The notes: generated from the letters alone by a model not told the origin. Shown: positions 1 to 8,747, counted from the stretch's first letter. The stretch: 64,000 bases of DNA from Desulforudis sp. (GCA_003604975.1 QZIR01000074.1:124001-188000), one strand, 5' to 3'. Translations and numbers: made by a program.

Positions 1-1118
1 CCCTTTTCGCTATGGGTGCCAAGTTCGAACATACTGCCCAGCACCGCAATCCGTGGGTAGGAATCGGCCAGGTCGGACAGCACATTTAGGGCGGCCTTCA
101 CCGAAGCTGGACTGGCGTTGTATGTGTCGTTAATAATAGTCAGACCGCCAATTTCCATTATATGCAAGCGCAGCGGAGATAAGGCCGTCGATGTCATCCC
201 CTGCCGAATTTCTTCAAGTTCAAGTCCCAGTTCAAGGCCCACGGCAATCGCCGCGAGCGCGTTAACCGCAATATGCCTGCCCGGTACGGGAATGAAAAAA
301 TCCTGTTCAGCCCCGTGGATCAAGGTCTTGAACCGGGTGCCCTGCTGTCCGGTAACACAAGACAGCAGGTGGATATCGTTGTACTCACCAGCGCCAAACC
401 GTACTACGCGTCCCGAACACCTGGTCGCCAAACGGTCGGCAAAGGGGCTGTCCCCATGAATTACGGCCAGACCGTCCCCGGGTAGGTTTTGCACAAGTTC
501 ACCCTTGGCCTCCGCGATGTTGGACACCGAGCCCAACAGTTCCAGGTGGGTCTCGCTGATGTTGGTGATCACACCGATGGTGGGAAGGGCGACCTTGCAG
601 AGGGCGTCAATCTGGCCCAGTCCCCTCATCCCCATTTCGACGACGGCTACCTCGTGCTCCTCCCCGATTTCCAGCAGAGTGAGAGGCAGTCCATACTCGT
701 TGTTCAGGTTACCCTTGGTGGCCAGTACACGGTACCGGCGCACCAACACACCCATCAGCAGGTCCTTGGTGGTGGTCTTACCGGTGCTGCCCGTGACCGC
801 CACTACCGGTATTCCGGCACGAAGACGGTTATGCCGGGCCAGAGCCTGCAGGGCCCGGGTGGTATCGTCCACCCGGACTACGGGAACGGCAACACCCCGG
901 ACGTCGCGGTCAACGATCAGGGCGGCGGCGCCTTTGGTCACGGCCTGTCCCAAGTAATCGTGACCGTCAAACTGGGTTCCCTTTAACGCAAAAAACAGTG
1001 CCCCACCCTCAAGGGTCCGTGTGTCCGTGCCGACACGGTCCACGACCTGCTCAGGTGTGCCCTGCAAAAGCCGGCCCCCGGTGGCCTTACAGACTTCCCC
1101 AAGTGTGTGTTTCATCAT
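1..1118 (-). CDS. murF: MurF, UDP-MurNAc-tripeptide:D-Ala-D-Ala ligase (partial, C-terminus outside window)
   Basis: Adds D-Ala-D-Ala to UDP-MurNAc-tripeptide in the cytoplasm, the last soluble step of peptidoglycan precursor synthesis. The 372 visible codons include the ATP loop GSTGKTTT after about residue 110 and the Mur-ligase motif DxYNASPASVKAAL with a following AVLGSMFELG. The ATG ATG start at 1118 or 1115 lies inside the last codons of murE, a 32-base overlap that suggests translational coupling. The reading frame runs through base 1 without a stop, so the gene is cut by the window edge rather than broken. Confidence 0.95.
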   Translation of the reverse strand, partial: MMKHTLGEVCKATGGRLLQGTPEQVVDRVGTDTRTLEGGALFFALKGTQFDGHDYLGQAVTKGAAALIVDRDVRGVAVPVVRVDDTTRALQALARHNRLRAGIPVVAVTGSTGKTTTKDLLMGVLVRRYRVLATKGNLNNEYGLPLTLLEIGEEHEVAVVEMGMRGLGQIDALCKVALPTIGVITNISETHLELLGSVSNIAEAKGELVQNLPGDGLAVIHGDSPFADRLATRCSGRVVRFGAGEYNDIHLLSCVTGQQGTRFKTLIHGAEQDFFIPVPGRHIAVNALAAIAVGLELGLELEEIRQGMTSTALSPLRLHIMEIGGLTIINDTYNASPASVKAALNVLSDLADSYPRIAVLGSMFELGTHSEK

Positions 1119-2586
1119 CTAAAGTATACCCCATGTCCGCAAGTTTCTCGGCCGCGACCAGGCGGTCGTCAAACGGGAATTTGGTTTTGCCGATGATCTG
1201 GTAGTCCTCATGTCCCTTGCCGGCGATGACCACGATGTCCCCTGCACGGGCCTCGGCGATGGCCCGCCCGATCGCCTCCCGCCGGTCAGGGACGACCAGG
1301 TAACCGGAGGGTTTCACTTCACGGACCCCAACCTCTACCTGTTCGATGATGGAAAGCGGATCTTCAGTGCGCGGGTTGTCAGAGGTCACAATCGCCAGGT
1401 CGGAACATCCGACCGCGATCCTACCCATGATTGGCCGCTTGGTCCGGTCGCGATCACCCCCACAGCCAAAGACGGTGATGACACGGCCCATGGTGATTTT
1501 CCGGGCCGCCCGAAGCACGTTTTCCAATCCATCGGGGGTATGGGCGTAGTCCACAATAACGCCGAAGTCCTGTCCCAGATAAACCGGTTCAAACCGCCCG
1601 GGGATCCCTCTGACGCCGGACAGGGCCAGCCGGATCTCACTTGGGGTGAAGCCTTCCGCCAGCCCCAGCGCCACAGCGGCCAAGGCGTTATAAACGTTAA
1701 ACTGGCCGACAAGTCTGGTATCTACCTGGAATCGGCCCCATTCGCTCTCAACCTTAAACTCCGTTCCCCGGGGGCCGATGCCGGGTTCGGTGGCCCGAAC
1801 CGCAGCCCGGGCGTCCAGGCCGTATGTTAGGGCGCGGTCGCCCAGCATTTGCACCAACCGAACACCGTAAGGATCATCAACGTTGACTACGGACGGCGCC
1901 CCTGCGCCCAGACGCAAAAAGAGCGAGGCCTTCGCCTGAAAATAGTCGTTCATGTCGCGGTGAAAGTCCAGGTGATCCTGGGTCAGGTTCGTAAAAACCG
2001 CCGATCTAAAATCACACCCTGCGACCCGGTTCAGCGTGAGGGCGTGAGAGGAGACCTCCATCGCTACCCGCTGGACACCCTCGTCCACCATCTGGCGCAG
2101 CAGCAGCTGCAGGTCAAGGGACTCCGGTGTGGTCCGCTCAACCGGCAGTGTCCGTTCGCCAATCAGGTTGTGAATGGTGCCGATCAGGCCTACGGGAGCA
2201 CGCAAGCGATACAGAGCGGCAACGAGATGGGTCGTGGTGGTCTTGCCGTTGGTCCCGGTCACACCGGCGATATGCAGTTGCTTGGCCGGGAATCCGTAAA
2301 ACCGGGCTGAGACATGGCCCAGGGCTCGTCTGGTGTCGGCCACCACCGTCCAGCCGATTCCATTATCCGGTAAGCCCTCCGCCTGCTCCACCAACAGGCC
2401 CGATGCCCCGCGTTTCAGGGCATCGTCAATGAAATGGTGACCGTCGGTAACCAGGCCCCTAATCGCTACAAACAGAAAGCCGGGCCGGACTTGCCTCGAA
2501 TCATAGGCAATCCCCGCCACCGGCTGCTGCAAGTCTCCACCTGTAGCCAAGAGCGTAAGCTCCTTAACCAGTTCCTTGAAAAGCAA
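1087..2586 (-). CDS. murE: MurE, UDP-MurNAc-tripeptide synthetase (meso-diaminopimelate type)
   Basis: Adds the third amino acid to UDP-MurNAc-L-Ala-D-Glu. At 499 aa it has the usual family length. It carries the ATP loop GTNGKTTTTHL near residue 110 and, in the C-terminal domain, the motif SDNPRTEDP. The DNPR signature is the known determinant of meso-diaminopimelate specificity, so the wall is predicted to be mDAP type. The start is TTG with GGAGGAAGAGGG just upstream. No ATG is available in frame before a stop. It sits between spoVD and murF in the dcw cluster. Confidence 0.96.
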   Translation of the reverse strand: MLFKELVKELTLLATGGDLQQPVAGIAYDSRQVRPGFLFVAIRGLVTDGHHFIDDALKRGASGLLVEQAEGLPDNGIGWTVVADTRRALGHVSARFYGFPAKQLHIAGVTGTNGKTTTTHLVAALYRLRAPVGLIGTIHNLIGERTLPVERTTPESLDLQLLLRQMVDEGVQRVAMEVSSHALTLNRVAGCDFRSAVFTNLTQDHLDFHRDMNDYFQAKASLFLRLGAGAPSVVNVDDPYGVRLVQMLGDRALTYGLDARAAVRATEPGIGPRGTEFKVESEWGRFQVDTRLVGQFNVYNALAAVALGLAEGFTPSEIRLALSGVRGIPGRFEPVYLGQDFGVIVDYAHTPDGLENVLRAARKITMGRVITVFGCGGDRDRTKRPIMGRIAVGCSDLAIVTSDNPRTEDPLSIIEQVEVGVREVKPSGYLVVPDRREAIGRAIAEARAGDIVVIAGKGHEDYQIIGKTKFPFDDRLVAAEKLADMGYTLDDETHTWGSL

Positions 2587-2651
2587 GGCCCTCTTCCTCC
2601 GCTTTCTCCTTCACGTAGCTGTGCCAGCTTACCGTCCACCGGTACCCGTTT

Positions 2652-4799
2652 TCAGTCCGTTATACCGGGGCGTTCGGCTGCCGGTTCAAAATCCACCCGT
2701 ACCAACGCTCCGCGGTCCACCTTCTCACCCGGCGACGGTTTCTGCTGACTGGCGACACCAGTGCCCACCGGTTCAAGACGCAGTCCCATGTTCTCCAAGA
2801 GACCACCAACCTGTTTGATGGTCAGGCCGGTCAGGTCGGGTATCGTCACCTGACCCCCGCTGTCAGCTTCTGGTCCGGTCTTGAGCTCAATAATCACGGT
2901 GGTCCCCTCCAGTACCGAGGCCCCCGCCTCCGGCACCTGTCCATACACCACGGGGCCCTGGCCCCGGATCATGAAGTTCAATCCCGACCCACGTAATTCC
3001 TGTACGGCCTCATTAAGGGGTAAATTTACCACCTGGGGTACCCGGACCTCCTCAGGCTCCCTGGTGTTCTCCCAGAAGTTTAGGCTTTTAGGCTTGGGCA
3101 GGTCCTTCTGCTCAGGTACACCCAGATAGCGCAGGGTATCCTGCATCACCGCCCGGAAGGCCGGAGCCGCCACCTGGCTGCCGTAGTAGACACCACCCTG
3201 AGGTTCGATCAGCATTACCAGAATGGCCACCTGGGGATCCTCAACGGGTGCGAATCCAACAAAGGAGGACACATAGCGTCCGGACACATAGCCCCCCGAG
3301 GAACCAACCACCTGGGCGGTACCGGTCTTGCCGCCGACCCGGTAGCCGTCCGCGTAGGCGTTACGGCCTGAACCCTTAAGCACTACACCCTCCAGCAAAA
3401 CACCCACTTCCCGACTGGTCTCCTCGGAGATCACCCGTCGGACGGACTTGGGTGCGTACTCACGTACCACGGTTCCCTCGTGGTCGGTAACCGCCTTGAC
3501 CAGCATCGGCTCCATCAGGAGACCTCCGTTCACTGAGGCGGAGACAGCCGTCAACAACTGCAACGGGGTCACGGCAATCGACTGCCCGATGGACATGGTG
3601 GCCAGGTTAAGCGTGGTGGCCTTCTTCTCCGGGATCATGATCCCCTGCGCCTCACCGGGCAGGATGACCCCGGTCTGTGTCCCGAACCCGAATCCGCGCA
3701 CGTACTTGTAGAAATCCGAGATCCCGATATCAAGTCCGATCTTGATAAACCCGGGGTTACAGGAGTTCTGGATGACTTCCTCAAAGCTCTGGCTGCCGTG
3801 TCCCCCGGCTTTCCAACACCTGATGTTTCGGTCAGCTACCTTAACGTAGCCCGGATCGTAGAATCGGTCGTTCTTGTTAACCGTCTTTTCTTCCAGGGCC
3901 GCCGACAGGGTAATGATTTTAAAGGTGGACCCGGGCTCGTAGTTGTACCAGATCGCCGGGTTCCGGTCCCACGTCGACTGTGGTGCAACCGACCAGCGGT
4001 TCGGGTCGAAGGTCGGCCGGTTACCCATGGCCAGGATCTCACCCGTCCGGGGATCCATCACCGTGATGACCGCACCCTTAGGTTGGTATTTATCAATAAG
4101 TTTATCCAGTTCCCGCTCCACGAAGTATTGAACGGTTTCGTCGATGGTCAGCACCATGTTGTGCCCCTGCACCGGGGGGAAATAGTTGTGGACGGCGTTC
4201 GAGATTTCCCGCCCTGCCGCATCGCGTTCCACCACAATGCGGCCCGGAATGCCACGCAGATCGGTTTCAAAGGTGTTCTCGATGCCTGTCAATCCCTGGT
4301 TGTCGACGCCAACAAACCCCAGGACGTGGGCGGCCAGACCGTCCTTCAGGTAGTAGCGCTTACTCTCTTCCACAAACCCGATCCCGTCCAGCTTCAGAGA
4401 CTTCAACTCCTGGGCCTGCTTGTAGTCGACCTTGCGCTTGATCCAGACAAAGGACTGTTTCTGGGTAATCTGCTTATGAACCTTGTCGACGTCCATATCC
4501 AGCACTACCGCTACCTTCGCGGCCACTTCATCGGGCTTGGTCACCTGTGAGGGAATAGCAAAGACCGAATCGACGCTGACGCTGGTAACCAGTTCGTTGC
4601 CTTTTCGGTCAAATATACTGCCCCGCTTGGCCTCTACCGGGATGTCCCTTGTTCTGTTATCCAGAGCGTCTTGGCGTAGTTGGTCACCCAAGAAGAACTG
4701 GATGTAGGCAAGTCGACAGACAAGGAATAAGAGCGCGAGTGCGGCCAGGAAGAAGAGGATGCTGATTCTCTTGCGCATAACGATACTGGTTGACTGCAT
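2652..4799 (-). CDS. spoVD: SpoVD-like class B penicillin-binding protein with two PASTA domains
   Basis: A peptidoglycan transpeptidase of 715 aa with an N-terminal membrane anchor (about residues 10-30), a dimerisation domain and a transpeptidase domain. The catalytic motifs STFK, SCN and KTGTAQ are all visible. Two PASTA repeats follow, beginning VRVPQVVNLPL and VTIPDLTGLT. The place after ftsL in the dcw cluster fits either PBP2B (FtsI, vegetative septum) or SpoVD (spore cortex). As no second FtsI-like gene is seen here, it may do both jobs. The start ATG has GGAGG six bases upstream. Confidence 0.9.
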   Translation of the reverse strand: MQSTSIVMRKRISILFFLAALALLFLVCRLAYIQFFLGDQLRQDALDNRTRDIPVEAKRGSIFDRKGNELVTSVSVDSVFAIPSQVTKPDEVAAKVAVVLDMDVDKVHKQITQKQSFVWIKRKVDYKQAQELKSLKLDGIGFVEESKRYYLKDGLAAHVLGFVGVDNQGLTGIENTFETDLRGIPGRIVVERDAAGREISNAVHNYFPPVQGHNMVLTIDETVQYFVERELDKLIDKYQPKGAVITVMDPRTGEILAMGNRPTFDPNRWSVAPQSTWDRNPAIWYNYEPGSTFKIITLSAALEEKTVNKNDRFYDPGYVKVADRNIRCWKAGGHGSQSFEEVIQNSCNPGFIKIGLDIGISDFYKYVRGFGFGTQTGVILPGEAQGIMIPEKKATTLNLATMSIGQSIAVTPLQLLTAVSASVNGGLLMEPMLVKAVTDHEGTVVREYAPKSVRRVISEETSREVGVLLEGVVLKGSGRNAYADGYRVGGKTGTAQVVGSSGGYVSGRYVSSFVGFAPVEDPQVAILVMLIEPQGGVYYGSQVAAPAFRAVMQDTLRYLGVPEQKDLPKPKSLNFWENTREPEEVRVPQVVNLPLNEAVQELRGSGLNFMIRGQGPVVYGQVPEAGASVLEGTTVIIELKTGPEADSGGQVTIPDLTGLTIKQVGGLLENMGLRLEPVGTGVASQQKPSPGEKVDRGALVRVDFEPAAERPGITD

Positions 4800-4844
4800 A
4801 CCACCCCTCCTGGAGGTAAGAGTAGACCGTGTTTAGTGATCGAA

Positions 4845-5387
4845 TCACGCCGTTCGCACCTTCTGTTCCCAACCGCTGATCAGGCTGAGGAACGCTTCTA
4901 ACAGGCTAGGCTCGGACGCCACTTCGGCGACCTCTTCGGGGACTCCACCGCTCTCAGCCACCTGGACCGATGCCATCTCGGCGGTACCGGCCCCGACTTC
5001 CTTTTGCGCTTCCGGGAAACCGGTGTCGGCCAGAGCAATCGTCAGGACGTTTTCCTTCTTCGGCAGGACCATGCCCAGCTTCGTGGTAGCCAGCGTCTCC
5101 ACCCGGGCTAGGGAGTCCTGCTTACCGATCACCATCTCAAGACTCTGATTCTCCATCTCAATGGCCGCCACCTGCCGCTTCAGGTTTTCCAGGCGGTAGC
5201 CGACAGTGGTAACCTGGGCGTTAAAGTAGATGTACATTGCCCCCAACACGAATGCGAACAGGATCATCGCCATCATCAGAACACGGGCCCGGCGTTCGCT
5301 CTGGGGTTTGACCTCCGGTTTAGGCCGGAGTTCCGTAACCGGGCACTCGGAGTAGGCATAATTTGGCTTTTCCTGCGCTATTATCAA
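4845..5387 (-). CDS. ftsL: FtsL-like septum protein
   Basis: A 180-aa bitopic protein: a charged N-terminus rich in K, R and E, one membrane helix at about residues 37-57 (MMAMILFAFVLGAMYIYF), then a leucine-zipper-like coiled coil (YRLENLKRQVAAIEMENQSL). This is the architecture of FtsL, which with DivIC/FtsB links early and late divisome parts. Position between rsmH and the PBP gene supports it. The C-terminal 70 residues after the coiled coil are acidic and low in complexity, longer than usual for FtsL. TTG start behind GGAGG. Primary sequence of FtsL is poorly conserved, so the name rests on topology and position. Confidence 0.75.
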   Translation of the reverse strand: MIIAQEKPNYAYSECPVTELRPKPEVKPQSERRARVLMMAMILFAFVLGAMYIYFNAQVTTVGYRLENLKRQVAAIEMENQSLEMVIGKQDSLARVETLATTKLGMVLPKKENVLTIALADTGFPEAQKEVGAGTAEMASVQVAESGGVPEEVAEVASEPSLLEAFLSLISGWEQKVRTA

Positions 5388-5409
5388 GCCTATTCAACCT
5401 CCCTGTCCT

Positions 5410-6366
5410 TTAGAACGAGTCCAATTTCTCGGCCGCCCGCAGCTTAGCGCTTCGGGAGCGGGGGTTTTCGGCGACCTCTGCCTCCGTTGCCGTAACCGGG
5501 CGACGGGTCACCACTTCCAGTTGGGGAACCACGCCGCAGCGGCAAATGGGCAGGCCCGGCGGGCATTTGCAGTGTAGGGCATAGTTCCGGAACAAGTCCT
5601 TAACGATACGGTCTTCCAACGAATGATAACTAATCACACAGATCCGGCCATGAGCAGCGGCAACCTTTACCGCCTGGTGGAGTGAATCCTCCAGGACACC
5701 CAACTCGTTGTTGACCGCAATCCGCAAGGCCTGAAAAGTTCGCCTTGCCGGGTGCGGACCGGTACGCCTGGCGGCCGCCGGAATGGCGTTCTTCACGATC
5801 TCGGCCAAATGGCCGGTGGTGGTCACGGGAACGCGTTTGCGGGCCTCGCCGATGAAAGCGGCGATCCGCCCGGCCCACCGTTCCTCTCCGTATGCCTTAA
5901 TGATGTGCGCCAGCTCAGGTACCGGAAGGTCACTGACCAGATCCGCGGCCGTCACCGGAGAACCGGGGTCCATCCGCATGTCCAGCGGGGCATCCGCATG
6001 AAAGGAAAAGCCCCTTTCCGCCGTATCCAACTGAGGTGACGACACACCCAGGTCGTAAAGGATCCCGTTCACTTTTTGGATTCCGATTCTTTCCAGGGTA
6101 ACCGCCAGCTGATCGAAGTTGGCGTGAACCAACTTCACCCGTTCCCCATAAGGCGCCAGACGCTCCTCGGCCGCTGGCAGGGCTACGGGATCCTGGTCCA
6201 GACCGATCAATACCCCGTCCGGACCCAACCGTTCCAGGATGGCGCAGCTATGGCCTGCGCCGCCGAGGGTACAGTCCACGTACTTCCCGTCCGGGATGAT
6301 CTTCAAGTATTCCAGCACTTCCCGGAGCATTACCGGCCGGTGCTGAAATTCGACTGGCTTCTCCAG
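5410..6366 (-). CDS. rsmH: RsmH, 16S rRNA (cytosine1402-N4)-methyltransferase
   Basis: Methylates N4 of C1402 in 16S rRNA using SAM. The SAM site [10 protein letters not shown], the motif [14 protein letters not shown] and a late [13 protein letters not shown] are clear. The first ATG in frame (6330) begins inside the conserved region: family members start with a segment like FxHxPVML, and here [10 protein letters not shown] is encoded upstream of that ATG. A CTG at 6366 with AGGGAAGGA six bases before it would include the segment, so I place the start there. This is inference, and the conservative start is 6330. It lies between mraZ and ftsL as in most dcw clusters. Confidence 0.9.
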   Translation of the reverse strand: MEKPVEFQHRPVMLREVLEYLKIIPDGKYVDCTLGGAGHSCAILERLGPDGVLIGLDQDPVALPAAEERLAPYGERVKLVHANFDQLAVTLERIGIQKVNGILYDLGVSSPQLDTAERGFSFHADAPLDMRMDPGSPVTAADLVSDLPVPELAHIIKAYGEERWAGRIAAFIGEARKRVPVTTTGHLAEIVKNAIPAAARRTGPHPARRTFQALRIAVNNELGVLEDSLHQAVKVAAAHGRICVISYHSLEDRIVKDLFRNYALHCKCPPGLPICRCGVVPQLEVVTRRPVTATEAEVAENPRSRSAKLRAAEKLDSF

Positions 6367-6458
6367 GAAGCATCCTTCCCTTGTATGACAAGTTAAAAAG
6401 GAAATGTGGGCAAATGCCGGTCAACCTGGGGAGTCTCTTGGCAGATGCCCACCGGAGG

Positions 6459-6896
6459 TCACAGATCCAGGTCAAAGTCCACGATCTTCTCGGCAATCTC
6501 CTCGTAATTGCCACCGGCCTGGAGGCTGTAGCGTTCCCATTCATCCTTCGCCCAAATCTCCACTCGAGAGGAAACGCCGAGCACCACGACGTCCTTGTCT
6601 AACCCGGCATACTGCCGCAAGTTCGACGGGACCACGATGCGGCCCTGTTTGTCGGATTCCAGTTCAGCGGCGCCGGAAAAAAAGAGCCGTACAAATGCCC
6701 GGGCGTCTGCCTTGGCAAACGGCAGTTTCTTGAGTTTGGTTTCCAGTTGCGCCCACTCTTCAACGGAGTAGGCAAATAAGCAGCGGTCCAACCCCTTGGT
6801 GACCACAAAGTGGTCCCCCAACCCTTCCCTAAAACGGGCCGGAATAAAAAGGCGCCCTTTGTTGTCCATTGTATGTTGGTACTCACCGATAAACAT
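6459..6896 (-). CDS. mraZ: MraZ, transcriptional regulator of the dcw cluster
   Basis: A 145-aa protein made of two MraZ (SpoVT-AbrB-like swapped-hairpin) repeats. The first begins [23 protein letters not shown] and the second carries [18 protein letters not shown]. MraZ forms a ring-shaped multimer that binds direct repeats in its own promoter and represses dcw genes. Such repeats are visible just upstream (6925-6953). It is the first gene of the cluster. Start ATG behind an AGGTGG-type site. Confidence 0.95.
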   Translation of the reverse strand: MFIGEYQHTMDNKGRLFIPARFREGLGDHFVVTKGLDRCLFAYSVEEWAQLETKLKKLPFAKADARAFVRLFFSGAAELESDKQGRIVVPSNLRQYAGLDKDVVVLGVSSRVEIWAKDEWERYSLQAGGNYEEIAEKIVDFDLDL

Positions 6897-6924
6897 CCAC
6901 CGGCACCACCTGTAGGGGTTTATC

Positions 6925-6953
6925 CACCACTTTAAACCACTTTACACCACTTA
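6925..6953 (-). promoter_or_regulatory. MraZ box: three AAGTGG direct repeats, 10-bp period
   Basis: Read on the minus strand, AAGTGGTGT, AAAGTGGTTT and AAAGTGGTGG follow one another with exact 10-bp spacing, 30-55 bases before the mraZ start. Arrays of AAAGTGG-type repeats with one helical turn spacing are the known MraZ operator in Mollicutes, and related GTGG repeats occur in other bacteria. A weak promoter (TTGCAG, GAATAA) lies just upstream. Autoregulation is inferred. Confidence 0.8.
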
Positions 6954-7017
6954 TTCTTCCCCGGGCAATACTTCTCCTGCAAGATCCTCCCCCCAAAAGT
7001 AATTTTTTCTAAGAAAT

Positions 7018-7046
7018 AAGAAAAAGGTCCCATCGTTTGGGACCTT
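7018..7046 (-). terminator. Rho-independent terminator upstream of mraZ
   Basis: Positions 7024-7032 pair perfectly with 7038-7046 (9 bp, loop of 5). On the minus strand the stem is followed by TTTTTCTTATTTC. The upstream half (7042-7046) is also part of a competing 9-bp hairpin, 7042-7050 with 7057-7065, so only one of the two can form. Confidence 0.75.
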
Positions 7047-7312
7047 CAAAGGTCGGTTTGAAGGTGAGTCTAATAAGGGTCCGGGTTTACTATCCGGCGA
7101 CATTGCGGAGATTCGGGAAACCGTTCTTAGCGACGGTGAGGGCTGCGTGTCCGCCGACGAGGACGTTCGCGGGCGCTTCCCTTTTCAAATCCCACCCAGA
7201 CCGCGTAAGCGGCCGCGAACAATCCACAGGAGGCGTAAGACACGCACCGAACCTAGCTTAGAACGGTCGAATCGGAGCACCGGAGTCCGGGGAGTAAAGC
7301 CCGAACCCTAGA
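7018..7312 (-). ncRNA. Putative rod-shaped structured RNA (family not recognised)
   Basis: No convincing ORF lies here, but the DNA can fold into one long imperfect hairpin. Nested arms, outside to inside: 7293-7308 with 7077-7091 (15 bp, one G-U, one bulge); 7268-7273 with 7110-7115; 7256-7267 with 7120-7131 (11 of 12); 7239-7246 plus 7232-7235 with 7144-7155 (12 bp, 3-base bulge); 7213-7220 with 7165-7172 (8 bp). The T-run of the terminator puts the RNA on the minus strand. The shape recalls 6S RNA, but about 230 nt is long for that family. No RNase P, tmRNA or SRP signature was seen. No clear promoter was found, so it could instead be a 3' UTR or leader. Confidence 0.55.
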
Positions 7313-7342
7313 AAAAATGTTCTTAGTCACGACCTTACAACC

Positions 7343-8404
7343 CTACTCCGCCCTTACGAGTCGAGACACCTCGGTGGTCAGGCGGTAAATATGTTCGGCC
7401 AAATCCTCGGGGAGGGTGCCGGTACCGCAGGCCGGGGTGATCAGGGCCTGGTTGCGCAGGGTCTCCCGGTCAATGCCGCGTTCGGCCAACTGTACCCAGG
7501 CCGCATCCAGGCGGGCCGCCAGTTTCTCCGGGGTTTCATCCCGGGCTGCCTCGGATGTCGGCACGATCCCCCAGGCCACAACCCCGCCCCGTTCCAAAAA
7601 CCGCTTCAATTCAGCGCGGTAAGGCAGCATCGAGTCGAAGTAGTCATAGGCATCAAAGCTGACCACGCCGGTGTGGGAATCAAACAGAATGCTCCCGTCC
7701 ACGGCTGCGCATGTATGGATGCCGCCATCGGCCCCGCCCGCGCGGATGCCCTCCAGGACCGTGTTCATGTCCTCAATGATCATCTCGCGGGTTACGGTGA
7801 TATAGGTGGACTGTCCGAAAATGCTGATCCCCGGTTCATCCACAAAGACCAGGGTCTTTAGTCCAAATGCGGTCAGGGCCCGCGCCTGCCAGCGGGCGGT
7901 CATCGCCAGGTTCTTGACGATCACGTCCCGGATCTGCTCATCATAGTAGGCCGGTCGGCCGGTCCGGTCGGTAAGCTGAAAACCGGCGGTCAACGGACCG
8001 ACCACCTGTCCCTTAAGGCAAACGGCATCCCCGGTTCCAGCGGCCATCGCATCGAGAAAGGCATAGAACCCGGTTGCCGCTTCCTTTGGCATCGCGAACT
8101 GGCTGAGCGCATCCTCGTCTCCTTCTTCCACCGCCAGGTAGACCATGTAGAAGGCCGCCAGCCGGTCGGGCCAGTCAGGAGCATCGGTAGCGAAGACGAT
8201 CTTCTCCCCGTCACGCTCCAGGATCCCGACTTCCATCAGAAGGTTTAGATTCTGTAGCACAAAGCCCTCCTGGGCTCCTCGCAGCGGGAGCTGGGGCCAG
8301 TGCGGGATTAGGGGCATCTCCCGGCCGATCAGGGCCAGGGCCGGTTCCGCCGTCCGGTACGGCAGACTGCCGATCGCCATCGGCAGGCTTGTGGTTTGCC
8401 ACAT
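7343..8404 (-). CDS. MetE-like protein (UROD/MetE superfamily, C-terminal catalytic domain only)
   Basis: About 353 aa, matching the C-terminal zinc barrel of cobalamin-independent methionine synthase without the duplicated N-terminal half. Putative zinc ligands: GIHTC (His-x-Cys) in the middle and TPACGTG near the end. Related stand-alone proteins use methylated corrinoid or other methyl donors for methionine synthesis or act as methyltransferases; the substrate cannot be told here. Start: ATG at 8404 with GAGGTG seven bases upstream. The GTG nine bases earlier overlaps that site. It stands alone, with the structured RNA downstream. Confidence 0.75.
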   Translation of the reverse strand: MWQTTSLPMAIGSLPYRTAEPALALIGREMPLIPHWPQLPLRGAQEGFVLQNLNLLMEVGILERDGEKIVFATDAPDWPDRLAAFYMVYLAVEEGDEDALSQFAMPKEAATGFYAFLDAMAAGTGDAVCLKGQVVGPLTAGFQLTDRTGRPAYYDEQIRDVIVKNLAMTARWQARALTAFGLKTLVFVDEPGISIFGQSTYITVTREMIIEDMNTVLEGIRAGGADGGIHTCAAVDGSILFDSHTGVVSFDAYDYFDSMLPYRAELKRFLERGGVVAWGIVPTSEAARDETPEKLAARLDAAWVQLAERGIDRETLRNQALITPACGTGTLPEDLAEHIYRLTTEVSRLVRAE

Positions 8405-8431
8405 TAGAAACACCTCATCTCTTCAGGGATA

Positions 8432-8466
8432 ACAAAAGGCCAGCCCTCAAAAACAAAGGCTGGCCA
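8432..8466 (-). terminator. Terminator after rpmA
   Basis: 8438-8445 and 8458-8465 form a perfect 8-bp GC-rich stem (GGCCAGCC / GGCTGGCC) with a 12-base loop. On the minus strand it is followed by TTTTGTTA. It ends the rplU-rpmA transcript. Confidence 0.8.
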
Positions 8467-8483
8467 AAACTCCAAAACAAATC

Positions 8484-8747
8484 TTACAGGACGGCCCCGG
8501 GCAGGACACTTACCTGCTTCTTGTCCTTACCCTTCCTCTGGAAGCTGACGATACCGTCAATCTTGGCAAACAGAGTGTCGTCGCCGCCGATACCAACGTT
8601 ACGACCGGGGTGTACCTTGGTTCCACGCTGGCGCATAATGATGCTCCCGGCGGTGACAAACTGTCCGTCGGAGCTCTTGACGCCAAGGCGCTTGGCTTCG
8701 GAATCGCGACCGTTACGTGAGCTACCTACTCCCTTTTTGTGTGCCAT
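8484..8747 (-). CDS. rpmA: 50S ribosomal protein L27
   Basis: The 87-aa product starts [16 protein letters not shown], the conserved N-terminus that reaches toward the peptidyl-transferase centre. ATG at 8747 has AGGAGGTG seven bases upstream; an ATG six bases earlier is less well placed. Many Firmicutes make L27 with a short extra N-terminal segment cut off by the protease Prp (YsxB). Neither the segment nor a prp gene between rplU and rpmA is present here. Confidence 0.97.
   Translation of the reverse strand: MAHKKGVGSSRNGRDSEAKRLGVKSSDGQFVTAGSIIMRQRGTKVHPGRNVGIGGDDTLFAKIDGIVSFQRKGKDKKQVSVLPGAVL

Noticed and set aside
7037-7261. 74-codon plus-strand ORF inside the structured RNA region
   Set aside because: No ribosome site and basic, low-complexity translation; the RNA fold explains the sequence better.
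7018-7312. Assignment of the structured region to RNase P, tmRNA or SRP RNA
   Set aside because: The diagnostic strings (GAGGAAAGTCC, the tRNA-like ends, GGAAGGAAGCAGC) are absent on both strands.
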